DNA of 64,000 nucleotides from Myxococcaceae bacterium. GTDB lineage: Bacteria > Myxococcota > Myxococcia > Myxococcales > Myxococcaceae. The position numbers and the translations under genes were made by a program. This document shows, piece after piece, positions 53,984 through 61,666 of the stretch. How positions within the stretch are numbered: the first letter of the stretch is position 1; every line of letters begins with the position of its first letter. Under the pieces are notes generated by a model. The model saw only the letters and a program-made list of their open reading frames with translations. It did no database searches and was not told the origin of the DNA. The stretch covers positions 62,001 through 126,000 of the forward strand of contig JAEUJQ010000016.1 in assembly GCA_016793095.1 (NCBI GenBank), in the 5' to 3' direction.

Positions 53984-55558
53984 GTGCTCCGCTTCGACGA
54001 CGCCTTCGTGCGCTCGCTCCCGGCAGATCCGGTCGCTGAGAACTCGGTGCGCCAGGTGCGCGGCGCGGCGTTCTCGCTCGTGCACCCGACCCCCGTGAAG
54101 GCGCCGAAGCTGCTGGCGTGGGTGCCGAAGGTGGCTGCGCTGCTCGGCCTGCCCGAGGCCGCCACCGAGGAGTGGACGCACGTGCTCGCCGGGAACACCC
54201 TCGTCCACGGCATGAAGCCGTACGCGGCCGCGTATGGCGGGCACCAGTTCGGGAACTGGGCGGGGCAGCTTGGCGACGGGCGGGCCATCACGCTCGCCGA
54301 AGTCCTCGCTCCCGGGGGCCGCTTCGAGCTGCAGCTCAAGGGCGCGGGGCCCACGCCGTACTCGAGGCGGGCCGACGGCCGGGCGGTGCTGCGCTCTTCC
54401 CTGCGCGAGCTCGTCTGCAGCGAGGCGATGTTCCACCTTGGCGTGCCCACCACCCGCGCGCTCGCCCTCGTCGCGACCGGAGAGCCCGTCGAGCGCGACC
54501 TGCTCTACGACGGCAACCCGCGGCACGAGCCTGGCGCCATCACCACGCGCGTCGCCCCCTCGTTCCTGCGCTTCGGCACCTTCGAGCTGCCCGCGTCGCG
54601 CAACGACGTCGGGCTGCTGAAGGAGCTCGTCGACTTCACCCTCACCGAGCACTTCACGTCGCTCGGGCCGCCCTCGCGAGAGGCCTACGTTCGCCTCTTC
54701 GAAGAGGTGGTGCGGCGCACGGCCGTGCTGGTGATGGAGTGGCAGCGCGTCGGCTTCGTGCACGGCGTGATGAACACCGACAACATGTCGATCCTCGGGC
54801 TCACCATCGACTACGGCCCGTACGGCTGGCTCGAGGGCTTCGACCCCGACTGGACGCCGAACACCACCGATCTCCCCGGTCGTCGCTACGCCTTCGGGAA
54901 CCAGCCGTCGGTCGCGCAGTGGAACCTGATGTGCCTGGCCAACGCGCTCTACCCCCTGGTGAACGACGAGGCGCCCCTCGCCGCGGCCCTCGACGCCTTC
55001 GCCGACCTGGCGGCGTCGCAGCAGCTCTCCACCACGCGCGCGAAGCTGGGGTTGTCGCCGCTCGAGTCGAGGGACGACGCCGATCGCGCGCTGCTGCGCG
55101 GGCTCTTCACCGCGCTGATGACGACGGAGATCGACATGCCGTTGTTCTTCCGGCGGCTCGCCGACGTCACGCCGGTGGACCGGGAGCTGGCAGATGAGCA
55201 GCTCGTGGGCCGGCTCACCGACGCGTTCTACCGGCCCGACGAGGTGCGGGGCGAGGTGCAGGCCGGGCTGGCACAGTGGCTCCGGGCCTACCTCGAGCGG
55301 GTCGCTGGCGATCCCCTGGACGCGGAGAGGCGCCGCGCACGAATGAACGGGGCCAACCCGCTCTACGTGCCCCGCAACTACCTCGCGCAGACCGTCATCC
55401 AGGCTGCCGAGCAGGGGGACCTCGCGCCGCTGCACGAGTGGCTCACCGTGCTCGAGCACCCGTACGACGAGCAGCCCGGCAGGGAGCGCTGGGCCGGCAA
55501 GCGACCGGAGTGGGCGCGGCACCAGCCCGGCAGCTCGATGCTGTCGTGCAGCTCTTGA
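53984..55558 (+). CDS. selO: SelO/YdiU protein adenylyltransferase (pseudokinase fold)
   Basis: 524 residues. Selenoprotein-O family motifs: GGHQFGNWAGQLGDGRA, LQLKGAGPTPYSRRADGRAVLRS, GVMNTDNMSI and DYGPYGWLEGFDP. Family members transfer AMP from ATP to protein hydroxyls, in bacteria linked to redox stress. The C-terminus ends in MLSCSS, where eukaryotic SelO has Sec-Ser-Ser, so Cys replaces Sec. GTG 53984 is preceded by AAGGAA and begins with the family N-terminus (LRFDDAFVRSLPADP). A partial copy of its 3' end lies downstream. Confidence 0.93.
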   Translation: MLRFDDAFVRSLPADPVAENSVRQVRGAAFSLVHPTPVKAPKLLAWVPKVAALLGLPEAATEEWTHVLAGNTLVHGMKPYAAAYGGHQFGNWAGQLGDGRAITLAEVLAPGGRFELQLKGAGPTPYSRRADGRAVLRSSLRELVCSEAMFHLGVPTTRALALVATGEPVERDLLYDGNPRHEPGAITTRVAPSFLRFGTFELPASRNDVGLLKELVDFTLTEHFTSLGPPSREAYVRLFEEVVRRTAVLVMEWQRVGFVHGVMNTDNMSILGLTIDYGPYGWLEGFDPDWTPNTTDLPGRRYAFGNQPSVAQWNLMCLANALYPLVNDEAPLAAALDAFADLAASQQLSTTRAKLGLSPLESRDDADRALLRGLFTALMTTEIDMPLFFRRLADVTPVDRELADEQLVGRLTDAFYRPDEVRGEVQAGLAQWLRAYLERVAGDPLDAERRRARMNGANPLYVPRNYLAQTVIQAAEQGDLAPLHEWLTVLEHPYDEQPGRERWAGKRPEWARHQPGSSMLSCSS

Positions 55559-55568
55559 GTCCCGAGAG

Positions 55569-55657
55569 CCGCTGCACGAGTGGCTCGCCGTGCTCGAGCA
55601 CCCGTACGAGGGGCAGCCGGCAGGGAACGCCGGGCCCGCAAGCGACCGGAGTGGGCG
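55569..55657 (+). repeat. Duplicated fragment of the selO 3' end
   Basis: 89 bases repeat selO 55427-55516 at an offset of 142 bases with a handful of substitutions and one deleted base, which breaks the frame. It corresponds to about 30 codons of the SelO C-terminus and is non-coding now. Confidence 0.8.
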
Positions 55658-55831
55658 TGGTGCCCCTCATCGTCGAGGCGCGCGCGATGGCGACCGTCGA
55701 ACCAGAGCGTCGCGCACCTGAGGCGGTCCGGACAGCGACCGGGTCGTGGTCGCCCGACCGGACTCACGACTGACGGTGGTCCGGCGCGTGAACACAGCGA
55801 GCGCTCGTGTTCCGTGCGAGGCTCGTCCGGG

Positions 55832-56692
55832 ATGACCTGCTCGGAGTGCGGCGCTGCCCGAGGCCACCTGTTCGGCTGCAGCCAGTCATCCGTGAAGCTC
55901 GACGCCCGCGGGGAGGCGCCCGTGGCCTCTCCCGTCGCCGGGGACGAGGCGGTGGCCTCCACGCCCAGCGCCTGGGAGCAGTACCGGCTCTTCGCCTTCC
56001 CCGCCGTCTTCGGGCTGATGTGGCTGGTGTCGGCGACGGGGCTCGGCAGCTTCATCTTGCGGACCTTCTTCGGCATGTGGCTGCACGAGCTCGGTCACGC
56101 CACGGCGGCCTGGCTCACCGGCCGGTGGGCGCTGCCGGTGCCGTGGTTCACGTTCTCTTTCGGCCGCAGCCTGATCGTGTCGGCGCTCATGTTCGGGGGC
56201 GGAGCAGCGCTGGCGCGGTTCGGCTGGCAGCGCCGCTCGCAGACGACGATGGGCCTCGGCGCGGTGTGGCTGATGGCGAGCCTCGTCGGGCACCTCGCTC
56301 CGACCTCCTTCCAGGAGCCCTTCTTCACCTTCGCCGGCGACGCGGGCGCGATGGTGTTCGGTGCGCTGGTGAGCTGCGGCTTCCTCGTGCGCAGCCCGCT
56401 GCGGATCTTCCAGGGAGGCTTGCGCTGGGGCTGGCTCGTCATCGGCGCCGCGAGCTGGGCCGACGCGTTTCGCGTCTGGTGGGGCAGCCGCACCGACGCC
56501 GATCAGATTCCCTTCGGCATCGAGGACGGCTGGCCGTCGGACCCGAGCCGCCTCGTGGACGAGTTCGGCTGGGACACGAGGACGATGGTCCAGCGCTTCG
56601 TGGCCGTCGGCGTGCTTTCGCTGAGCGGAGCCACGGCGGCCTTCGTCTCGGCTGTCATCCGCGAGCAGCTCACCCGACGGAGATCTGCCTGA
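55832..56692 (+). CDS. M50-like integral membrane metalloprotease
   Basis: 286 residues. An N-terminal Cys/His stretch (CSECGAARGHLFGC) looks like a small zinc ribbon. After a linker come about six hydrophobic segments. The first membrane helix contains HELGH (His85, Glu86, His89), the zinc motif of site-2 proteases; the usual distal Asp (LDG) is not obvious, though FAGDAG at about 170 could supply it. Role in regulated intramembrane proteolysis or envelope turnover is inferred. The 3' end overlaps yciH by 23 bases in convergent orientation. Confidence 0.78.
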   Translation: MTCSECGAARGHLFGCSQSSVKLDARGEAPVASPVAGDEAVASTPSAWEQYRLFAFPAVFGLMWLVSATGLGSFILRTFFGMWLHELGHATAAWLTGRWALPVPWFTFSFGRSLIVSALMFGGGAALARFGWQRRSQTTMGLGAVWLMASLVGHLAPTSFQEPFFTFAGDAGAMVFGALVSCGFLVRSPLRIFQGGLRWGWLVIGAASWADAFRVWWGSRTDADQIPFGIEDGWPSDPSRLVDEFGWDTRTMVQRFVAVGVLSLSGATAAFVSAVIREQLTRRRSA

Positions 56693-57059
56693 CCCCTCGC
56701 TGCTCGAGCCACGCGGCGACCCGCTCGCGGTGATCGCCCTGGACGATCAACACGCCGCCGTCCTCGATGGAGCCCCCGCAGCCGAGCGCGCTCTTCAACG
56801 CCTTGAGCCACTTCTCGCGCTCGGTCGAAGAGAGCTCGAGCTGCTCGATGACGGTGACCTCCTTGCCGTTGCGGCCCGCCCGCTCCATGCGCACGACGGC
56901 CTTCGGCGGGCCCTTCTTCTGCGCAGGCGTCGGGGTGGGCTGCGCCGCGGTTGGCGCCTGGCGAGGCGCGGCTTCGACACCCTTCAAGGCCGCGAACGGG
57001 CTGTGCTTGAGCTCGGGCGGAGGCCCCGTGGGGATCCGCTGCTTCTTCTCGTCGCTCAC
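56670..57059 (-). CDS. yciH: SUI1/YciH translation-initiation-factor-like protein
   Basis: 129 residues. A Pro/Ala-rich N-terminal half precedes a SUI1 domain: VRMERAGRNGKEVTVIE, LKSALGCGGSIEDGGVLIVQGDHRERV. Bacterial YciH resembles eIF1 and may influence start-codon selection or stress translation. Starts one base after the stop of the VKOR-DsbA gene, so the two form an operon. Possibly relevant in a genome with many leaderless starts. Confidence 0.9.
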   Translation of the reverse strand: MSDEKKQRIPTGPPPELKHSPFAALKGVEAAPRQAPTAAQPTPTPAQKKGPPKAVVRMERAGRNGKEVTVIEQLELSSTEREKWLKALKSALGCGGSIEDGGVLIVQGDHRERVAAWLEQRGVRQISVG

Positions 57060-57060
57060 G

Positions 57061-58389
57061 TCAGTGTCCGTGGCCTGCGTGGTCGTCGTCCATCGGTGGG
57101 GGCGGCGGCAGCTTCTTGAACCACGGCGCGTTCACGTCGCCTCCGCTCACCGCCATGCCGAGGATGAAGCCTGATGACGGCCACGTCTCGCGGCCGTTCA
57201 GCAGCACGAGCGGCGTGCCCTCGAGGTTGTAGCGGCGCGCGTAGGTGACGTCGTCGGTCAGCTTCGCCTGCGTGTCGGGCGAGTTGATGCAGGCGAGCAG
57301 GGCGTCCTTCGAGCGGTTCGTCACCTTCGAGGCGATGTCGAGCACCGCGTCGGACGAGCGCAGGGACTGCTGCTTCGCGAAGAGCTGCTTGCGCACGTCC
57401 CAGTAGAGCGGGTGGTCTTCCGAGCAGATCTGCACCTTCGCCCCGGTGCACCGCACGTCCTTCACCGAGTCCTTCTCGCCCGGCCTGACGCAGCCGTCAT
57501 CGACGAGGGGGAACACGCGGGGCTCGATGGACAGGGTGCCCTGCGGCGCGGCGCCGCGCAGCTCCTCGAGAGACTCCTCGAAGACGGCGCAGTGCGGGCA
57601 GAGCACGTCGGAGAACTCCACCACCTTGATGGGCGCGTCGGCCGGCCCGTGGCGGACCCGCACCTTGAGATCGCTCACGTCCCTCGCCGGCGAAGAGAGC
57701 CACTTGTGCCGCGCGGCCGAGGTCATGAGCGCCTCGCGCTGCGGCAGGTTCATGAGGTTGTCGATCAGCTGCTCCTGCGTGGTGCCCGAGAAGCGGGTGA
57801 TGTCACCGGCCTTCGGGGTGTTGCCGCCGGGGACGAGGCCGACGAGGAAGGTGGGGGCTCCGACGACGAAGAGCCACGCGACGCCGCCGGCGAGGGACTT
57901 CGACTCGGGCCACCACGGCCGGGGCAACATCGGGAACGCGCCGAGGGTGAAGGCGCCGACGAGGACGTAGGTGCCGAGGCAGGTGAGGCACACGGCGCGG
58001 GCCTCGATGCTCGCGAAGCCCATCACCAGAATCGACGCGAGCCCCGCCAGCGCCCACAGCTTCACCGCGGCTGCGTGCACCGGCCAGTCGTCCGTCGGCC
58101 GCTTGCGCCAGAGCAGGCCCACCAGCACCGCCGCCGCGACGCCCCAGACGACCCCGAGGCCCGCCACCGGCATCCCCAGGGAGTCGTGAACGGCCGACGC
58201 GAACTTCGAGTTCCAGACGGCCGCGCAGTTCACCGTCTCGTTCACCGCACAGGCCGGCTTGCCACCCTCGCGCACCACCAGCAGCTCGAGCCATTGGTAG
58301 ACGGCGAGGCCTGCCGTCGCGAGCCCCGACGCGGCGAGCACGCCGAGGGCGGCGTTGGAGGGACGGGCTGGGCTCGATGGCGTGTTCAC
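57061..58389 (-). CDS. VKOR domain fused to DsbA-like thiol oxidoreductase
   Basis: 442 residues. The N-terminal VKOR part has about five membrane helices with the loop cysteines Cys47 and Cys55 and active-site Cys134-x-x-Cys137 (CLTC). The C-terminal part (about 240-430) is a DsbA-like thioredoxin with Cys264-Pro-His-Cys267 and a cis-Pro (EGTPLV). A HAGHGH tail ends the protein. It should form and relay disulfides into secreted proteins, fitting the many Cys-rich exported proteins here. GTG start, 24 bases from the divergent ygfZ start. Confidence 0.92.
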   Translation of the reverse strand: MNTPSSPARPSNAALGVLAASGLATAGLAVYQWLELLVVREGGKPACAVNETVNCAAVWNSKFASAVHDSLGMPVAGLGVVWGVAAAVLVGLLWRKRPTDDWPVHAAAVKLWALAGLASILVMGFASIEARAVCLTCLGTYVLVGAFTLGAFPMLPRPWWPESKSLAGGVAWLFVVGAPTFLVGLVPGGNTPKAGDITRFSGTTQEQLIDNLMNLPQREALMTSAARHKWLSSPARDVSDLKVRVRHGPADAPIKVVEFSDVLCPHCAVFEESLEELRGAAPQGTLSIEPRVFPLVDDGCVRPGEKDSVKDVRCTGAKVQICSEDHPLYWDVRKQLFAKQQSLRSSDAVLDIASKVTNRSKDALLACINSPDTQAKLTDDVTYARRYNLEGTPLVLLNGRETWPSSGFILGMAVSGGDVNAPWFKKLPPPPPMDDDHAGHGH

Positions 58390-58399
58390 GCAGCGGGCT

Positions 58400-58405
58400 T
58401 ATATA
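58400..58405. promoter_or_regulatory. Shared palindromic -10 box TATATA for two divergent genes
   Basis: TATATA is its own reverse complement. It lies 8 nt before the ygfZ ATG (58414) on one strand and 10 nt before the VKOR-DsbA GTG (58389) on the other. Only 24 bases separate the starts, so one element probably serves both and both messages would be leaderless. Confidence 0.55.
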
Positions 58406-58413
58406 CGCAGTCC

Positions 58414-59319
58414 ATGGCTCCGCCTGCCGCACAAACGACCGAGTACCGGGCCGCGAAGGAGGCCTGCGCGCGGGCCGGGCTCTCGACCCGCGACCAGCTG
58501 CGGGTGACGGGGCCCGATCGGGTGTCCTTCATCCAGGGCATGGTGACGAACGACGTCGAGAAGCTGCCGGTCGGACAGAGCTGCCCCGTGGCGATGTTGA
58601 CCGCGAAGGGCGCGATGGTGGGCGACGGCCGGGTGGTGAAGCTCGCCGACGAGCTCATCATCGACACCGGCGCCACCTTCGGCGCAGCCGTGAACGAGTT
58701 CCTCAACAAGTACCTCATCAGCGAGGAGGCCGAGGTCGTCCCCGCCCCGGACCTCGCGATGGTCGGGCTGGTCGGGCCCGAGGCGGCGCGGTGGGCCGAG
58801 GCGCTGCCTTCGGAGGCGAAGGTGGCGGTGCTCCCGGGGCTCCTCGGCGTAGGGGTGGACGTGCTGGTGAAGCGGGCTTCGCTCGAGCAGGTGGGGGCGG
58901 CGCTGGCGGCGCTCCCCGAGCTCTCGGAGGCGACGTTCGAGGTGCTGCGCGTCGAGGCAGGGGTGCCGAAGTTCGGCGTCGACATGACAGAGACGACGAT
59001 CCCCCTCGAGGCGAACCTCGAGAAGGCGATTCACTACCAGAAGGGCTGTTACATCGGGCAGGAGGTCATCGCGCGCGCCACCTACCGCGGGCAGATGAAC
59101 AAGAAGCTCGTGGGCGTGCTGCTCGGTGACGCGGCGCCGGACAAGGGCGCCGAGCTGACGCTGGCAGGCAAGCGCGTCGGTCGGCTCACCAGCGTCGTGC
59201 GCAGCGAGGCGAGGCAGCAGAACGTCGCGCTCGGGTACGTGCAGCGCGATCACCTCACGCCCGGCACGGTGCTCGAGCTGGGCGCCGCGAAGGTGACGGT
59301 GCAGGCGCTGCCGTTCTGA
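58414..59319 (+). CDS. ygfZ: YgfZ/GcvT-like folate-binding protein
   Basis: 301 residues with the YgfZ signature KGCYIGQE and surrounding ARATYRGQMNKK. YgfZ binds tetrahydrofolate and assists repair or assembly of iron-sulfur enzymes, including tRNA-thiolating ones. N-terminal motif RVSFIQGMVTNDV is typical for the family. Leaderless by position of TATATA. No SAM or Fe-S partner gene is adjacent. Confidence 0.93.
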   Translation: MAPPAAQTTEYRAAKEACARAGLSTRDQLRVTGPDRVSFIQGMVTNDVEKLPVGQSCPVAMLTAKGAMVGDGRVVKLADELIIDTGATFGAAVNEFLNKYLISEEAEVVPAPDLAMVGLVGPEAARWAEALPSEAKVAVLPGLLGVGVDVLVKRASLEQVGAALAALPELSEATFEVLRVEAGVPKFGVDMTETTIPLEANLEKAIHYQKGCYIGQEVIARATYRGQMNKKLVGVLLGDAAPDKGAELTLAGKRVGRLTSVVRSEARQQNVALGYVQRDHLTPGTVLELGAAKVTVQALPF

Positions 59320-59325
59320 AGGCGC

Positions 59326-60276
59326 TCAGCCTGCCCACGCGGCGAAGGCGGGTGACGCCACCAGCTCGCGAATGCGGGTGGCCAGGGCCTCGGCGCCGTG
59401 CGTGCGAACCACGCCCAGCAGCCCGACCTCGTCGAGCACCTCGCGCAGCGGCCTGGTCGCGACGTCCTTCAGCGCGAAGTCGGCCAATCGCTTGAGCTCG
59501 TCGTCAGACGCGGCGCTCGCGAGCCACCGCTTGAGGCCCGCGCGCAGCACCTCGGCGCCGCCCGGCACGTCGGCGTTGGCCACCTCGCGCGCGAGCTGCG
59601 GCAGCGTGAGCTCGAGGGCGCCGTCCAGCATGGCGACGCGCAGCTCGGCGGCCTCGGTCGCCCGTCGCGGGTCGCTCACCGCGTCAGCGAGCTGGCCGAA
59701 GACGCCCGACAGCGCGGCGTCGACGAACTCGACCGCGCGCTTCTCCATCTGCCGCTCCACCTCGCTGCCCACCGCGCCCACGAGCGTCCCGATGGTGCCC
59801 GCACGTGACTTGACGGCGTCGCCGGCCAGCTTCGCGAACGTGCCCAGGCCCTTCGCCACGCCAGCCACGGGCGCGCTCGCCTTGCGCCCGAACTCGAGCA
59901 CGAAGTCGAGCAGCAGCTGCCGCACCAGCTCACGCGTCGGCTCGCGATCGATGACGGTGAGCACCAGCCGCCGGTCCGGCGACAGCGGCCGCCCGACCAG
60001 GTCGCGCAGCGCCGCGCGCAGGTCGCGGGCGAGCAGGTCCTTCACGGGGCGGTTGGTGGCGTTCAGCTCGTTCACCAGCGCCTCGACGTTGCGGGTGAGC
60101 GCCGCCACCGCGGTCGGCGAGTCGAGCCACCCCTCGAGCGCCTGCCGGGCGATGGCTGCCAGGGTCGTCGGCGGCGCCAGGTGCTGCACCGGCCTGTCGA
60201 GCCACAGCTCGATCGCGAGGCTGGCCAGCTCGTTCACTGCCTTCTCGTCGTTCAGCTTCTCGCGCAGGGCGTCCAC
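59326..60276 (-). CDS. Hypothetical helical protein
   Basis: 316 residues, all-helical, rich in Ala/Leu/Arg/Asp, without signal peptide or long hydrophobic segment apart from VAGVAKGLGTFAKLAGDAVKS (about 137-157). Regular spacing of Leu and charged residues suggests an amphipathic bundle. No family recognised. GTG 60276 is preceded by TACGAG at 7 nt. Confidence 0.68.
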   Translation of the reverse strand: MDALREKLNDEKAVNELASLAIELWLDRPVQHLAPPTTLAAIARQALEGWLDSPTAVAALTRNVEALVNELNATNRPVKDLLARDLRAALRDLVGRPLSPDRRLVLTVIDREPTRELVRQLLLDFVLEFGRKASAPVAGVAKGLGTFAKLAGDAVKSRAGTIGTLVGAVGSEVERQMEKRAVEFVDAALSGVFGQLADAVSDPRRATEAAELRVAMLDGALELTLPQLAREVANADVPGGAEVLRAGLKRWLASAASDDELKRLADFALKDVATRPLREVLDEVGLLGVVRTHGAEALATRIRELVASPAFAAWAG

Positions 60277-60283
60277 AAGCCGC

Positions 60284-60289
60284 CTCGTA
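60284..60289 (-). promoter_or_regulatory. Putative -10 box TACGAG
   Basis: TACGAG on the minus strand, 7 nt before GTG 60276. Confidence 0.35.
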
Positions 60290-60360
60290 CCAGCGGGGTG
60301 GGGCGCCCGTCAGCTGAGGACGTCGTTCACTCGCCGGCGCACACCCGGCGCGCAGGTCTG

Positions 60361-60389
60361 CTGACTCGTCGCGGCTTCCGTCATACACA
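60361..60389 (+). promoter_or_regulatory. orn promoter CTGACT-N17-TACACA
   Basis: CTGACT (60361-60366) and TACACA (60384-60389) at 17-base spacing; the latter is 6 nt before the orn ATG. Confidence 0.45.
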
Positions 60390-60395
60390 CGCCCC

Positions 60396-60950
60396 ATGCC
60401 AACCAGCGAACCCCGCTTCGTGTGGTGCGACCTCGAGATGACCGGTCTCGACACCGCCACCAACGTCATCATCGAGATGGGCCTCATCGTGACCGGCCCC
60501 GACCTGAAGCCCATCGCCGAGTGGGAGTGCGCCGTCTGGCAGCCGAACGAGGCGCTCGAGCGCATGGAGCCCTTCGTGAAGGACATGCACACGAAGAACG
60601 GCCTGCTCGAGCGCGTGCGCAAGTCCGACATCTCGGTGCGCCAGGCCGAGAAGGAAGCGACCCGCCTGCTCCTCCAGCACGTCGAGTACGGCGAGGGCAT
60701 TCTCGCCGGCAACTCCATTCACACCGATCGCGCCTTCATCTCGAAGTACATGCCCGGCTTCGATCGCGCGCTCCACTACCGCATGGTGGACGTCTCGAGC
60801 CTCAAGGTGATCACCCGCGCCTGGTTCCCCAACGCGCCCGGGCGGTCGAAGCTGGACGCGACCCACACCGTCTTGTCCGACCTGCGCGCGTCGATCGGCG
60901 AGCTCGCCTACTACCAGCAGACGTTCTTCAAGAAGCCGAACGAGGTCTGA
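60396..60950 (+). CDS. orn: Oligoribonuclease
   Basis: 184 residues, DEDDh exonuclease. The catalytic residues lie in WCDLEMTGLD (Asp, Glu), GNSIHTDRAFI (Asp) and HTVLSDLRAS (His, Asp). It degrades 2-5 nucleotide RNA and pGpG, the product of EAL phosphodiesterases. Likely leaderless (TACACA 6 nt upstream). The TPR gene follows after 41 bases, linked by a minicistron. Confidence 0.95.
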   Translation: MPTSEPRFVWCDLEMTGLDTATNVIIEMGLIVTGPDLKPIAEWECAVWQPNEALERMEPFVKDMHTKNGLLERVRKSDISVRQAEKEATRLLLQHVEYGEGILAGNSIHTDRAFISKYMPGFDRALHYRMVDVSSLKVITRAWFPNAPGRSKLDATHTVLSDLRASIGELAYYQQTFFKKPNEV

Positions 60951-60962
60951 GGAGCGCTCAGC

Positions 60963-60995
60963 ATGGCCACCAGGCGACCGGCGGTGAACGCGTGA
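60963..60995 (+). CDS. Leader minicistron (10 codons) before the TPR gene
   Basis: ATG GCC ... GCG TGA encodes MATRRPAVNA. GAGGAG lies 11 bases upstream and the TGA overlaps the GTG start of the TPR gene (GTGA). Its probable role is to bring ribosomes to the GTG start, which has no own ribosome site. No evidence for a functional peptide. Confidence 0.4.
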   Translation: MATRRPAVNA

Positions 60996-61666
60996 CCGCG
61001 AAGACGTGGCAGCAGCTCGAGGCCGATGCCAGCGCGCACCTCGCGAAGGGTGAGATCGGCAAGGCCGCGCACCTGCTCATCGACGCCATCGACCTCGCGC
61101 CGACCGAGGCCGGCCTCTACCGGCAGCTCGTCCAGGTGGCGTTGCTCGCCGGCGGCACCGAGACGGCGGTGAAGGCCGCCACCGAGCTCAAGCGGCTCGA
61201 GCCGACCAACGCCGAGGCCAGCTACCTGCTCGCGGTCGCCGCCATGGCCCACGGGGACTTCGCGCTCGCCGAACAGACGCTGGACGGCGCCGCGAAGCAG
61301 GCTCCCCGCTCGTGGCAGATCCGGCAGGCCCAGGCCCAGGTGGCGCGGGCGCTCAAGAAGGAAGGACGTGCCCGGCAGGCCCTGGAGGAGGCCGTCGCGC
61401 TGGCGCCCACCGAGCCGGCGGTGGTGAACGACTACGCCGTGCTGCTGCTCGAGCTCGACGAGGCCGCCCGCGCGAAGGACGCCCTCGCGAAGGCGCTCGC
61501 CGCCCATCCCGACGACGGAGGCGTGCACCTCAACCTGGCGCTCGCGTTCGCGAAGTTGAAGGACGTGGCGAAGGCGAAGCAGCACGCCGAGCACGCGAAG
61601 ACGTCGGGAGAGGCCGACGTGCGTGAGCAGGCGGCCCGGTTGCTCGCCCAGCTCACCCCGCAATAG
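60992..61666 (+). CDS. TPR protein
   Basis: 224 residues with five to six TPR units (GEIGKAAHLLIDAIDLAPTEAGLY, NAEASYLLAVAAMAHGDFALAEQTL, VNDYAVLLLELDEAARAKDAL, GGVHLNLALAFAKLKDVAKAKQH). No signal peptide. A scaffold or chaperone-type partner role is likely; it is downstream of orn. The GTG start overlaps the stop of a 10-codon minicistron. Stop TAG, directly abutting the next convergent gene. Confidence 0.85.
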   Translation: MTAKTWQQLEADASAHLAKGEIGKAAHLLIDAIDLAPTEAGLYRQLVQVALLAGGTETAVKAATELKRLEPTNAEASYLLAVAAMAHGDFALAEQTLDGAAKQAPRSWQIRQAQAQVARALKKEGRARQALEEAVALAPTEPAVVNDYAVLLLELDEAARAKDALAKALAAHPDDGGVHLNLALAFAKLKDVAKAKQHAEHAKTSGEADVREQAARLLAQLTPQ

